NCBI GenBank assembly: GCA_003223645.1 | Contig: QHVT01000030.1 | Span: 1 to 57,727, forward strand | Direction: 5' to 3' | Length of the DNA: 57,727 nucleotides | From: Acidobacteriota bacterium | GTDB taxonomy: Bacteria > Acidobacteriota > Thermoanaerobaculia > Gp7-AA8 | Shown: positions 1-7,358 of the stretch, piece after piece | Position numbering within the stretch: position 1 is the first letter of the stretch | Layout of the letters: each line of letters begins with the position of its first letter | Translations under genes and position numbers: made by a program | Notes under the pieces: generated by a model | What the model was told of the DNA's origin: nothing | What the model saw: the letters and a program-made list of their open reading frames with translations, nothing else | Databases searched by the model: none

Positions 1-28
1 GCGCTTTCGGCTCTTGCTTCTCGCTCAT
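1..28 (-). CDS. 5' end of an unidentified gene (partial)
   Basis: An ATG on the minus strand at position 28 opens a frame reading MSEKQEPKA before the window ends. There is no strong ribosome binding site just upstream, and nine codons are too few to identify a family. It is kept only because the position and strand fit a gene continuing to the left. Confidence 0.3.
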
Positions 29-310
29 GAACCGATGGTACGGTCATTGTCACTTTTCCACAGCACGCGCGAATTCTTCACACCCTCTGAGCCGCGAAGA
101 CGGCGAAGGATCTCGAACTACGGTAATCGTGTTTTGAGATCCTTCGCTTAGAGGCTGTGAAAAAATCCCCGTCATCCTGAGTCGGCGAAGCGCGACGAAG
201 GATCTCAAAATACGAAGAGTCTGCAATTTAGAGATCCTTCGCCGTCTACGCGGCTCAGGATGACGGATGATTTTTCACAGCGTCTCAGGATGACGCGCGC
301 GCCGCGCGCG
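29..310. repeat. Intergenic region with dispersed CATCCTGAG-type repeats
   Basis: No gene is seen here. Related segments containing CGAAGGATCTC appear several times in both orientations, around 100-150, 170-212 and 228-262. One inverted pair is ATCCTGAG...GAAGGATCTC near 174-208 against GAGATCCTTCG...CTCAGGATGACG near 231-265. The same CATCCT...CTCAGGATGACG pattern recurs at 45672-45708 and near 57541. It can fold as a large hairpin downstream of the metallopeptidase gene. Confidence 0.6.
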
Positions 311-2371
311 TCACTTCACAACCTGCAGCGCCTTCTCCACCGCGTGCAACAGCGCCGCGGCGCCGACCGGCGCGCCGGTCGCGTTCTTCATCCACATGTC
401 GGGCGGGAGGCTGCCGTACTTCGCCATCCGCTCGAACTCGGCGCCGACGTTGCCGGCTTTCTCCATCTGCTCTTCGATCTGGAACGCGATGAGGTGTCCG
501 ATTGGGTAGTTCGGCAGGTAGAGGAAGTTGTTGACCATGTGTGCGTAGACGCCGAGGAGCACGACGTCTTTCTTCTTGAAGATCGGCGCGTAGTACTGGT
601 TCCAGACGTCCTTCGCGATCTGCACGGTCGCGTTCTTCAACTCCTCGGGGGCCGCGTTCGGATGGTCGTACATCCAGTGCCACATCGCCATCTCGGTCAG
701 CGCGACGCCGGCGATTTCGTAGGTGCCCCAGAAATCGTTGAGCGTTTGCAGCGCGCGTGACTCGGCGCTCGGGCTCGCGAGTCCGAGAAGCTCGAGGTCT
801 TTCGCCTGGAACACGAACGCCAGCGCCTCGGTGAACGCGGTGTTGGGCACGCCCTGCAGCGTGTAGTAGTCGATGGTTTTCAGCGAGAACGTCTGCTCGA
901 CGTTGTGGCCCATCTCGTGGACCGCAATGTTGTAGCCCTTGTAGTCCATCCCGTTCGCGTTGACGCGCGTGCGCAGGTGCGCGTTGTCGCCGCGGCGCTG
1001 CGCGCCGAGCGCGTGGCCGGAGCCGCGCGCGGGATCGACCTCGATGTTCTTCGCGAGATACTCCGCTTTCTCTTTCGTGAAGCCGAGCTTCACGAAGAGG
1101 TTGACCATGTCCGCCTTGTAGGCCTCGGCGGTCGGATATTTTTTGCGGGTGATCGCGTTGAGCTCGTCCTCGGTGTATTTGCTCGACGAACGGAAGCCGT
1201 TGTACCAGATGTCGAACGGCTCGAGCGGACGGCCGAGGCGCTTCTCGATCAGCTTCGCGACGCGAGGCACGAGCGGCGAGGACACGACTTCCTCGAGCAT
1301 CGCCTTCACGCGCGACTCGAGCATCTGCCGCCCTTCTTCGAAGCTGCGCTGAATGTGCGTCGGCGCGGTGGGCGAGTAGGGATCGACGAGCTTCGATGCC
1401 TTGAACGTCTCGAGAATTTTCGCGTAGCGCGTGTCGGGCTCGCGCCTGTTGGTGATGGTTGCAGGCGCGGGACGTCCTTCGCCCGGATCCGCGTCCTTCA
1501 CCGTCGTCGCCTTCACTTCATTCGTCGACGGATTCCAGTCGACGTTCGGATTGTCGACGACGACCTCGGGGATCGACTGATCGACGATCCGCTCCATGAC
1601 CTGCTGAATCGCGCGCTGCTTCGCCAATCCCGTTTTCGTGTCGGTGTAGTCGGCCTTGATCTCGTCGCGCAGGTTCCAGTGCTCGAGCAGGCGCAGCTTC
1701 GGGGCGAAGAGGCGATTGCCTTTCGCGTCGACGAGGTGGTGCATCCAGATGTTGTACGTGGCGACGTATTGCGATGAGTCGGCGGACGCCCTCGCGATCT
1801 CCTGGTTGACGTCGGACGGCACGCGCTTCGAGAAATACAGCGCGAGCGCGGCCTCGGCCCACTGCCGCCGCGACCACTTCTCGCCTTCGGTGAGTCGTTG
1901 TTCGAGCGAAGTAATCGGGAAGTTTAACAGAACGACGAAGGCGAGCTTGTTCGCGAAGAAGTCGTCGTTGATGTGCGCGGACGGATCGTAGCCGGCCATG
2001 ATCTCGTCGAAGGGAAGGACGGGACCGAGGTCGAGGTCGGATTGCCAGCGCATGTCGCGCGCGATCTCGTTCATGTGGCCGCCGATCGACTCGAGGACGA
2101 ACTGCATGCGATTGAAGAGTGCGTCGAGCGCCGCCTGATCGCCGGCGAAATGCGTGCGCACGAGATCCTCGAACGCGGCCTGATCGCCGTCCTCCGCGCG
2201 CCAGAACTGCGCGACCTGTTTGATCCCGCGCTGCGCCCGCGCGCGTTGCGCTTCGCCGTATTTCGTGACGAGTTCGTTCTCGAGTTTCTGCATCGATTCG
2301 GTGGAAGTCTGAGCGAATGCCGGCGCCGTGAGCATGGCCACGAGCGCAGCGGCAGCGAAAATTCGTGACAC
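311..2371 (-). CDS. Secreted zinc metallopeptidase (HEXXH...E gluzincin, M3-like)
   Basis: The product is 686 residues, starting at a GTG that lies 7 bases after AGGAG; the open frame extends further upstream but without support. An N-terminal signal peptide (SRIFAAAALVAMLTAPAFAQ) predicts export. The zinc site is HEMGH at about residues 485-489, with a candidate third ligand, Glu, near 515 in FTEALAF; this spacing is like M2/M3 gluzincins. It therefore probably acts as an extracytoplasmic peptidase, substrate unknown. It follows hrpB on the same strand after only 25 bases, so the two are likely cotranscribed although functionally unrelated. Family assignment rests on the motif and length only. 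Confidence 0.8.
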   Translation of the reverse strand: MSRIFAAAALVAMLTAPAFAQTSTESMQKLENELVTKYGEAQRARAQRGIKQVAQFWRAEDGDQAAFEDLVRTHFAGDQAALDALFNRMQFVLESIGGHMNEIARDMRWQSDLDLGPVLPFDEIMAGYDPSAHINDDFFANKLAFVVLLNFPITSLEQRLTEGEKWSRRQWAEAALALYFSKRVPSDVNQEIARASADSSQYVATYNIWMHHLVDAKGNRLFAPKLRLLEHWNLRDEIKADYTDTKTGLAKQRAIQQVMERIVDQSIPEVVVDNPNVDWNPSTNEVKATTVKDADPGEGRPAPATITNRREPDTRYAKILETFKASKLVDPYSPTAPTHIQRSFEEGRQMLESRVKAMLEEVVSSPLVPRVAKLIEKRLGRPLEPFDIWYNGFRSSSKYTEDELNAITRKKYPTAEAYKADMVNLFVKLGFTKEKAEYLAKNIEVDPARGSGHALGAQRRGDNAHLRTRVNANGMDYKGYNIAVHEMGHNVEQTFSLKTIDYYTLQGVPNTAFTEALAFVFQAKDLELLGLASPSAESRALQTLNDFWGTYEIAGVALTEMAMWHWMYDHPNAAPEELKNATVQIAKDVWNQYYAPIFKKKDVVLLGVYAHMVNNFLYLPNYPIGHLIAFQIEEQMEKAGNVGAEFERMAKYGSLPPDMWMKNATGAPVGAAALLHAVEKALQVVK

Positions 2372-2396
2372 GCTGCGGCTCCTTTCGGCCGGCATT

Positions 2397-4448
2397 CTAC
2401 TTGGGACGCTTCTTCGTCCGATGCGTCGGCTGTGCGGTCCACGGATCGTCCGGCCATGGGTGTCTCGGATAGCGTCCACGTAGTTCTTTGCGTACCTGCT
2501 GGTAGCCGTTGTCCCAGAAGCTGCGCAGGTCGCGGGTGATCTGGACGGGGCGGCCGTTGGGGGCGAGGAGCTCGAACGTGACGGGGGTTTGCGATTTGCC
2601 GATGCGCGGGGTTTCGGCGAGGCCGAAGAGCTCTTGCAGTTTGACGAACGCGAAGATCGATCCGTCTTCGCGATATTCGAGTCTGGCGCTGCGGCCGCTC
2701 GGGAGGTCGAGGCGTTCGGGGCCGCCGATCGCGCGGCGTCGCTGAAGCTCGGGGTCGAGTTCTTTCTTCGGAGTGAGGCGCTCGACTTCAGCAGGGTCGG
2801 GCGGGACGTTGATTTCTTTGAGCAGGAGCGCGTCGTACCAGACGCGTTTCGTCGCACGCACACGGCTGCCGGTCCACTCGTGAATGACGTCTTCGTGCGT
2901 TGGTGTGAGCCATTCGCGCTCGATCGTCGATGCGACGCGAATCAACTCGCCGCTGATGTCGAGCGCGACGAGGAGCTCGCCGGTGTGCATGCCGCTTTCT
3001 TTCGCGAGCATCGCGCCGGTGCCGCTCGCCAGCAGGACTCGCAATGAACCGGGCTCGCGCCGCATGGCGACGCGATCGGGGTAGCCGGCGAGGAGCGCGC
3101 GTCGCACGTCGCCTTTTCCTTTCGCGAAGCGCGACAACTCGCGTACCGCGTGATCGAGTCGCGGCGAATCCGCGAGCGTCAGTGCATCGCCGACGCTGCG
3201 CACATCCTCGGCGAGCAGCGCAGCGACGCGCACTCCCGCTTCGCCCGCATCGTGCAGCACGCGCGCGAGTCGTGGATGCAGCGGGATGCGCTGCAGGTTG
3301 TCGTCGAGTGCGCGCAATCGTCGCAGCAACTCGATCGCGGCTTCGATGCGCTGCTCCGGCGGGCGCTCGAACCACTCGAACGTCAGCGGATCGCCGCCCC
3401 ACGCGAGGATGTCGAGCACGGGCGACGCGAGATCGACACGCCGCACGTCGGGCTCGCGATGGGGGCGCAACATCATGCGTTGATCCCACAGTCGCGTCGC
3501 GCGTCCCGGCCCGGTGCGTCCCGCGCGGCCGGCGCGCTGGTCGGCGGAGTCGAGCGAGATGTGCTCCGTCACGAGATGATCGACTGCGGTCTCGGAGTCG
3601 AAGCGCAGCACTTTGTGCAGGCCGGAGTCGATCACGTCGGTGACGCCTTCGACGGTGAGGGACGTCTCGGCGACGTTCGTGGCCAGGATGATTTTTCGTT
3701 CGCTTGACGGAGCGAGCGCGCGCTCCTGCGCGTCGACGTCGAGAGAGCCATGGAGTGGCAACGCGTTCATGTCCGAGAGCAGCACGCGCGTCGTCTCGAT
3801 CTCGCGTGCGCCGGGCAGAAAACAGAGGATGTGTCCCTTCGCGTCTTTCGCGACCTCGCGCACGGCCTGCGCCATCGTGAGAGTCGGCGCGTAGCGGACG
3901 TCGATCGGATACTTGCGCGACTCGATCTCGAGCACGCGCGCGTTCAAAAATCGCGCGACCGGATCCGCATCCATCGTCGCCGACATCACGACGACCGCGA
4001 GATCGCCGCGCGCATCCGCGGCCTGCTTCACCAGCGCCAGCGCGAGGTCTGCGTGGATGCTGCGCTCGTGAAACTCGTCGAGCACGACGACGGCGAAGTC
4101 GCTGAGCAGCGGATCGGATTGCAATCGCGCGGTGAGAATGCCTTCGGTCGCGACGAGCAACTGCGTGCGTGCGCCGAAGCGGCGCTCGAAGCGAATCTGC
4201 CAGCCGATCTCCTCGCCGATCGTCCAGCCGCGCTCGTCGGCGATGCGTCGCGCGAGCGCGCGCGCTGCGACGCGCCGCGGCTGCAACAGGATCGTGCGGC
4301 CGAGGCGCGTGAGCGCGGGAGGGATGCGCGTGGTCTTGCCGGCGCCGGGAGGCGCAATCACGACGGCGCGTTTTTCGGCGCGCACGAGAGCGACGAGATC
4401 GTCGACGTACGGGTCGACCGGGAGCGGTGTTTGCACTCGAGATCGCAT
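2397..4448 (-). CDS. hrpB: ATP-dependent DEAH-box helicase HrpB
   Basis: A 683-residue superfamily 2 helicase. Visible motifs are Walker A APPGAGKTTR near residues 35-45, DEFH (DEAH-type motif II) in VVVLDEFHERS, SATMD (motif III), and QRAGRAGRTGPG (motif VI). A C-terminal HrpB-type region ends in a basic tail. It is somewhat shorter than the enterobacterial protein, which is around 800 residues. The cellular role of HrpB is poorly known; it is assumed to act on RNA. The start chosen is the ATG at 4448, one base from the divergent ATG at 4450. An ATG at 4466 would add six residues and overlap that neighbour. Neither start has a clear ribosome binding site. Confidence 0.88.
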   Translation of the reverse strand: MRSRVQTPLPVDPYVDDLVALVRAEKRAVVIAPPGAGKTTRIPPALTRLGRTILLQPRRVAARALARRIADERGWTIGEEIGWQIRFERRFGARTQLLVATEGILTARLQSDPLLSDFAVVVLDEFHERSIHADLALALVKQAADARGDLAVVVMSATMDADPVARFLNARVLEIESRKYPIDVRYAPTLTMAQAVREVAKDAKGHILCFLPGAREIETTRVLLSDMNALPLHGSLDVDAQERALAPSSERKIILATNVAETSLTVEGVTDVIDSGLHKVLRFDSETAVDHLVTEHISLDSADQRAGRAGRTGPGRATRLWDQRMMLRPHREPDVRRVDLASPVLDILAWGGDPLTFEWFERPPEQRIEAAIELLRRLRALDDNLQRIPLHPRLARVLHDAGEAGVRVAALLAEDVRSVGDALTLADSPRLDHAVRELSRFAKGKGDVRRALLAGYPDRVAMRREPGSLRVLLASGTGAMLAKESGMHTGELLVALDISGELIRVASTIEREWLTPTHEDVIHEWTGSRVRATKRVWYDALLLKEINVPPDPAEVERLTPKKELDPELQRRRAIGGPERLDLPSGRSARLEYREDGSIFAFVKLQELFGLAETPRIGKSQTPVTFELLAPNGRPVQITRDLRSFWDNGYQQVRKELRGRYPRHPWPDDPWTAQPTHRTKKRPK

Positions 4449-4449
4449 T

Positions 4450-4692
4450 ATGGCAAGCGACGACATCGACTACAGCGCGGAAGGCCGCACGCCTCCTCAC
4501 GAGAAAGACGACCCGACGAACGAGGGATACGACGAAGCCGCCCACGGCGGCGACAGCAAGTACGGCGTTCCCGAGGGGCAAGGCGGCGTGTTCGGCACCA
4601 GCGGAGGCGGCACCTACGACGGCGGGATGCACGTCGAAGAGCGGCCGGTGATTACCACCGAGCGCGGCAAGGACGAGAACCCGGGCTCATAG
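4450..4692 (+). CDS. Small acidic hydrophilic protein, unknown function
   Basis: An 80-residue protein rich in Asp, Glu and Gly with no hydrophobic segment, beginning MASDDIDYSAEGRTPP. It contains a Gly-rich stretch (GQGGVFGTSGGGTYDGG) and looks disordered. Codon usage is like that of the neighbours. The start codon is separated by one base from the hrpB start on the other strand, and no ribosome binding site is visible, so the message may be leaderless. Its TAG stop lies inside the first unit of the repeat array that follows. I do not recognise a family; that it is a real gene is likely but not certain. Confidence 0.6.
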   Translation: MASDDIDYSAEGRTPPHEKDDPTNEGYDEAAHGGDSKYGVPEGQGGVFGTSGGGTYDGGMHVEERPVITTERGKDENPGS

Positions 4693-4860
4693 GCTCACAG
4701 GCGCATGGGCGCATAGGCGCATGGGCTTATAGGCGCATGGGCTCATAGGGAGGCTCATAGGCTATGCGCCCATGAGCCTCTGCGCCCATGAGCCTCTGCG
4801 CCCATGAGCCTCTGCGCCCCATGAGCCTCTGCGCCCATGAGCCTCTGCGCCCATGAGCCT
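4684..4860. repeat. Inverted array of short units (GGCGCATA / GCCCATGAGCCTCT)
   Basis: The left arm is a run of about 7-8 base units such as GGCTCATA, GGCGCATG and GGCTTATA (4684-4750). A short GGAGG spacer follows, then a right arm with about six copies of GCGCCCATGAGCCTCT (4773-4859). The arms are broadly complementary and could pair as a long imperfect hairpin. The array provides the stop codon of the preceding gene, and its last base is the first base of the TTGACA box of the next promoter. Confidence 0.85.
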
Positions 4861-4888
4861 TGACAACCTCGTCCCATGAACCTATTGT
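4860..4888 (+). promoter_or_regulatory. Sigma-70-type promoter of the gntR-slipin operon
   Basis: A perfect -35 box TTGACA (4860-4865), a 17-base spacer and TATTGT (4883-4888) as -10 box. The predicted transcript would start near 4895, leaving a leader of only about 11 bases before the ATG at 4906, so the message would be nearly leaderless. Confidence 0.6.
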
Positions 4889-4906
4889 ACTAGTAGTCTA
4901 GTACAA
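4885..4906. promoter_or_regulatory. Palindromic operator, probable autoregulatory site of the GntR/YtrA regulator
   Basis: A perfect 9-base inverted repeat, TTGTACTAG-TAGT-CTAGTACAA. It overlaps the predicted -10 box and start point and runs into the A of the start codon of the regulator gene. A dimeric GntR-family repressor bound here would block its own promoter. The link to this regulator is inference from position and symmetry. Confidence 0.7.
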
Positions 4907-5301
4907 TGGCTCAACTATTCAGGCTCGACTCTTCCTCCGGCGTCCCCTTCTACCGGCAGATCATCGATCAGGTGCTGCTCGCCGTCGCCGACGGGCGGCT
5001 GAAGGTGGGGGCGCAGCTTCCGACGGTTCGCCAGCTCGCGGTCGACCTTTCCGTGAATCTCAACACGGTCGCAAAGGCCTATCGCGAGATGGAGATCCGG
5101 GGAATCGTGCAGACGCAGCAGGGTACGGGAACGTTCATCGCCGCGCGTGCCAGCGGCGGTCGCGCCCGCGAGAAGCGTAAGGCCGTCAGCGACCTCCTCG
5201 ATCGATTCATCGCCAATGCAGAAGCGCACGGCGTTCCCATCGAGGACCTCGTCGAAGCGCTCGTGGAGCGGGCCGAAAACGCCCGAAGGAGAACAACATG
5301 A
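4906..5301 (+). CDS. GntR-family transcriptional regulator, YtrA subfamily
   Basis: A 131-residue protein with an N-terminal winged helix (about residues 10-80). It carries the classic GntR sequence LPTVRQLAVDLSVNLNTVAKAYREM, split here as LPTVRQLA and NTVAKAYREME, and the wing GTGTFIA. Only a short helical tail of about 45 residues follows, which is typical of the YtrA subfamily and lacks a large ligand domain. Such regulators commonly control adjacent membrane or ABC genes. Here the partner is the SPFH gene, whose ATG overlaps this stop codon (ATGA), so translation is coupled. A perfect palindrome sits over its promoter, suggesting autorepression. Confidence 0.9.
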   Translation: MAQLFRLDSSSGVPFYRQIIDQVLLAVADGRLKVGAQLPTVRQLAVDLSVNLNTVAKAYREMEIRGIVQTQQGTGTFIAARASGGRAREKRKAVSDLLDRFIANAEAHGVPIEDLVEALVERAENARRRTT

Positions 5302-6290
5302 TCATTCCCGTCACCGCCCGGAAGAGACGCCGCGGGCCGAAGAAAGAGGACGAAGAGCAAACGCAGACGTCGCGCTCCAGGAGCGACGCCCTGCATCTGG
5401 AAAACGATCTACGTGGCGGCGCGCGGCGCTACATCAACGGCGTGAGTCTCGCGGCGTTTGTCATCCTGATGCTCGCCGCATCCGGTGCCGGCGCCGCGAA
5501 GTTGCCGTGGGTCGCCGGCGGCTTGCTGCTCCTCGCAATTCTCGCGCTGTTCGGCATCAAGGTCGCCAACCAGTGGGAGAAGGCGGTCGTGCTGCGCTTC
5601 GGAAAATTCAGCTCGCTGCGCGGTCCGGGACTCTTCTTCATCATTCCGGTCGTCGACGAGATCTCGCATCTCATCGATCAGCGCGTGCGCGTGACGGACG
5701 TGACCGCGGAGTCCGCGCTGACGCGCGACACCGTGCCGGTCGACGTCGATGCGATCGTGTTCTGGACGGTGTGGGACGCGCAGAAATCCGTCCTCGAGGT
5801 GTCGGACTACTTCACCGCGATCGCGATGTCCGCACAGACCGCGCTTCGCGAGTCGATCGGCCGCGCGGAGTTGGCGTCGATGATCACCGAGCGCGAGCGC
5901 CTCGGCATCGAGCTGCGCCGCATCCTCGACGAGAAGACCAATCCGTGGGGCATCACCGTGCATTCTGTCGAGATTCGCGACGTGAAGATCCCGCAGGCGC
6001 TCGAAGACGCGATGAGCCGTCAGGCGCAGGCCGAGCGCGAGCGCCAGGCGCGCATCATCTTAGGCACCGCCGAAACCGAGATCGCGTCGCGCTTCGTCAC
6101 CGCGGGAAAGGAGTACGAAAACCGCCCCGTCGCGCTGCATCTCCGCGCGATGAACATGCTGTACGAAGCGATCAAGGAGAAAGGCTCGATGGTGATCGTC
6201 CCGTCGAGCGCGGTCGAGACGATGGGACTCGGCGGAATGGCGGGGCTCACGTCGCTCGGCGGGAGTATGACGAAGGAGACGGCGGGCTGA
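5298..6290 (+). CDS. SPFH/band-7 (slipin/stomatin-like) membrane protein
   Basis: A 330-residue protein with a highly charged N-terminus (about residues 1-45) and two adjacent hydrophobic segments (about 50-95). A band-7/SPFH domain follows, starting NQWEKAVVLRFGKFSSLRGPG and continuing through EISHLIDQRVRVTDV and the Ala/Glu-rich QAQAERERQARI helix typical of slipins. Family members form membrane-associated oligomers linked to protease control or lipid domains; the exact role here is unknown. The ATG follows AAGGAG and overlaps the stop of the GntR gene by four bases, so it is probably the gene that regulator controls. The C-terminus is Gly/Met-rich. Confidence 0.88.
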   Translation: MIIPVTARKRRRGPKKEDEEQTQTSRSRSDALHLENDLRGGARRYINGVSLAAFVILMLAASGAGAAKLPWVAGGLLLLAILALFGIKVANQWEKAVVLRFGKFSSLRGPGLFFIIPVVDEISHLIDQRVRVTDVTAESALTRDTVPVDVDAIVFWTVWDAQKSVLEVSDYFTAIAMSAQTALRESIGRAELASMITERERLGIELRRILDEKTNPWGITVHSVEIRDVKIPQALEDAMSRQAQAERERQARIILGTAETEIASRFVTAGKEYENRPVALHLRAMNMLYEAIKEKGSMVIVPSSAVETMGLGGMAGLTSLGGSMTKETAG

Positions 6291-6306
6291 AGCCCCGCCG
6301 CTCAGG

Positions 6307-6592
6307 CGGTGTAGCGCAGGCTTTCCAGCCTGCGCTCCGGGGGGCAGGTTAGAAAACCTGCCCCACACCAGTCCTCACCCGGTCGAGTCCAGAATCTCCT
6401 CGATCGACGTCCGCCGGCACGTGTACATCGGCGTGTCGCGCACCGTGAACCGGTGTAGCGCAGGCTTTCCAGCCTGCGCCCCGGGGGCAGGTTGGTAACC
6501 TGCCCCACACCAGTCCTCACCCGATCGAGTCCAGAATCTCCTCGATTGACGTCCGCCGGCACGTGTACATCGGCGTGTCGCGCACGGTGAAT
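6307..6592. repeat. Tandem duplication of about 144 bp including the 3' end of the Cld-family gene
   Basis: Two near-identical copies, 6307-6450 and 6451-6592. Each holds the hairpin GCGCAGGCT-TTCC-AGCCTGCGC, a second hairpin GGGCAGGTT...AACCTGCCCC, and then the last coding segment of the Cld-family gene up to CACCGTGAA/CACGGTGAA. Only the right-hand copy is joined to the intact gene; the left copy is an orphan 3' fragment. The hairpins lie between convergent genes and may serve as a two-way terminator. Confidence 0.85.
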
Positions 6593-7254
6593 TTCGATGA
6601 CTCGGTCTCGCGCAGTTCCTGCACGAGATCGAGGAACTCGTCGGCGGTGTCGGACTCGAAGGCGACGACGAAGTCCTGGTCGTCGAGGCCGAATGAATAG
6701 GTCGTGTTGATTTTTACGCGCGGGTATTTGTGGCCGATGGCGATGTGCTCGGCCATGATGCGCTGGCGCTCGGACATCGGGAGCAGGTACCAGTCGCGCG
6801 TTTTCACGAAGGGATAGACGAAGAGGAACGGCTTCTTGCCGGGGACGATGCGCAGGCGGCGTCCTTCCTGTCCTTCGTGCACGTGCTCGTCGACGTACTG
6901 CGAGTGTTTCGTCATCGCGAGGAGCGACTGCGGGATCTCGAGGTAGCGGCCGAGGATGGACCTGTTGATGTCGGCGATCATCTTCTGGAACGGATCGATG
7001 TCGAAGCCGATGCGCCAGAGCATGAAGTCGATGCCGGCCTTTAATCCGAGCGTCGAATACGGCAGCACGATCATCGGTCCTTGATAGCGCCGGACGATCT
7101 CCGCGAGCTCGCGTTTCGCGTTCGCTTTCTCGTCCGCGGGCAGTGAGCGGAACGCGCGATCGACACTGAAGAACATGAAATTCACGAACTGGCGTTGCAA
7201 AGGAGTTTGGGGCTTCGATTCCGAGCGTGTTTCCGGAGCGGTGGCGGTCGTCAT
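6517..7254 (-). CDS. Chlorite dismutase-family heme protein (HemQ/coproheme decarboxylase-like)
   Basis: A 245-residue protein of the Cld family. Recognisable parts are the central FLFVYPFVKTRDWYLLP segment, containing a Tyr equivalent to the reactive Tyr of coproheme decarboxylase. Next comes MAEHIAIGHKYPRV, with candidate proximal heme-ligand His residues, and a C-terminal SFGLDDQDFVVAFE strand. In HemQ proteins this fold converts coproheme to heme b; true chlorite dismutases need a distal Arg, which I cannot place with certainty. The N-terminal 20 residues are polar and variable. The 3' end was copied into a tandem duplication downstream. It is divergent from mgtE, with a repeat array in the shared upstream region. 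Confidence 0.85.
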   Translation of the reverse strand: MTTATAPETRSESKPQTPLQRQFVNFMFFSVDRAFRSLPADEKANAKRELAEIVRRYQGPMIVLPYSTLGLKAGIDFMLWRIGFDIDPFQKMIADINRSILGRYLEIPQSLLAMTKHSQYVDEHVHEGQEGRRLRIVPGKKPFLFVYPFVKTRDWYLLPMSERQRIMAEHIAIGHKYPRVKINTTYSFGLDDQDFVVAFESDTADEFLDLVQELRETESSKFTVRDTPMYTCRRTSIEEILDSIG

Positions 7255-7271
7255 GGTGGTTCGCGATTCTA

Positions 7272-7350
7272 ACAGTTGCGCGGTTGCGCAGTTACGCGGT
7301 CGCGCCGTTGCCCATGCTGCGAAACTGAGCGACCGCGCAACTGCGTAACC
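7272..7350. repeat. Inverted array of GTTGCGCG-type octamers
   Basis: Left arm GTTGCGCG GTTGCGCA GTTACGCG GTCGCGCC (7275-7306) and right arm GCGACCGCGCAACTGCGTAAC (7330-7349), separated by about 24 bases. It sits between the divergent Cld-family and mgtE genes and so occupies their promoter region. Confidence 0.8.
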
Positions 7351-7358
7351 AATGTACG

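Noticed and set aside
3750-4748. Plus-strand frame of 332 codons
   Set aside because: Shadow of hrpB; composition is Arg/Ala-rich and it has no start signal.
7255-7358. Magnesium riboswitch upstream of mgtE
   Set aside because: The gap is about 100 bases and mostly an octamer array; no M-box-like helices were found.
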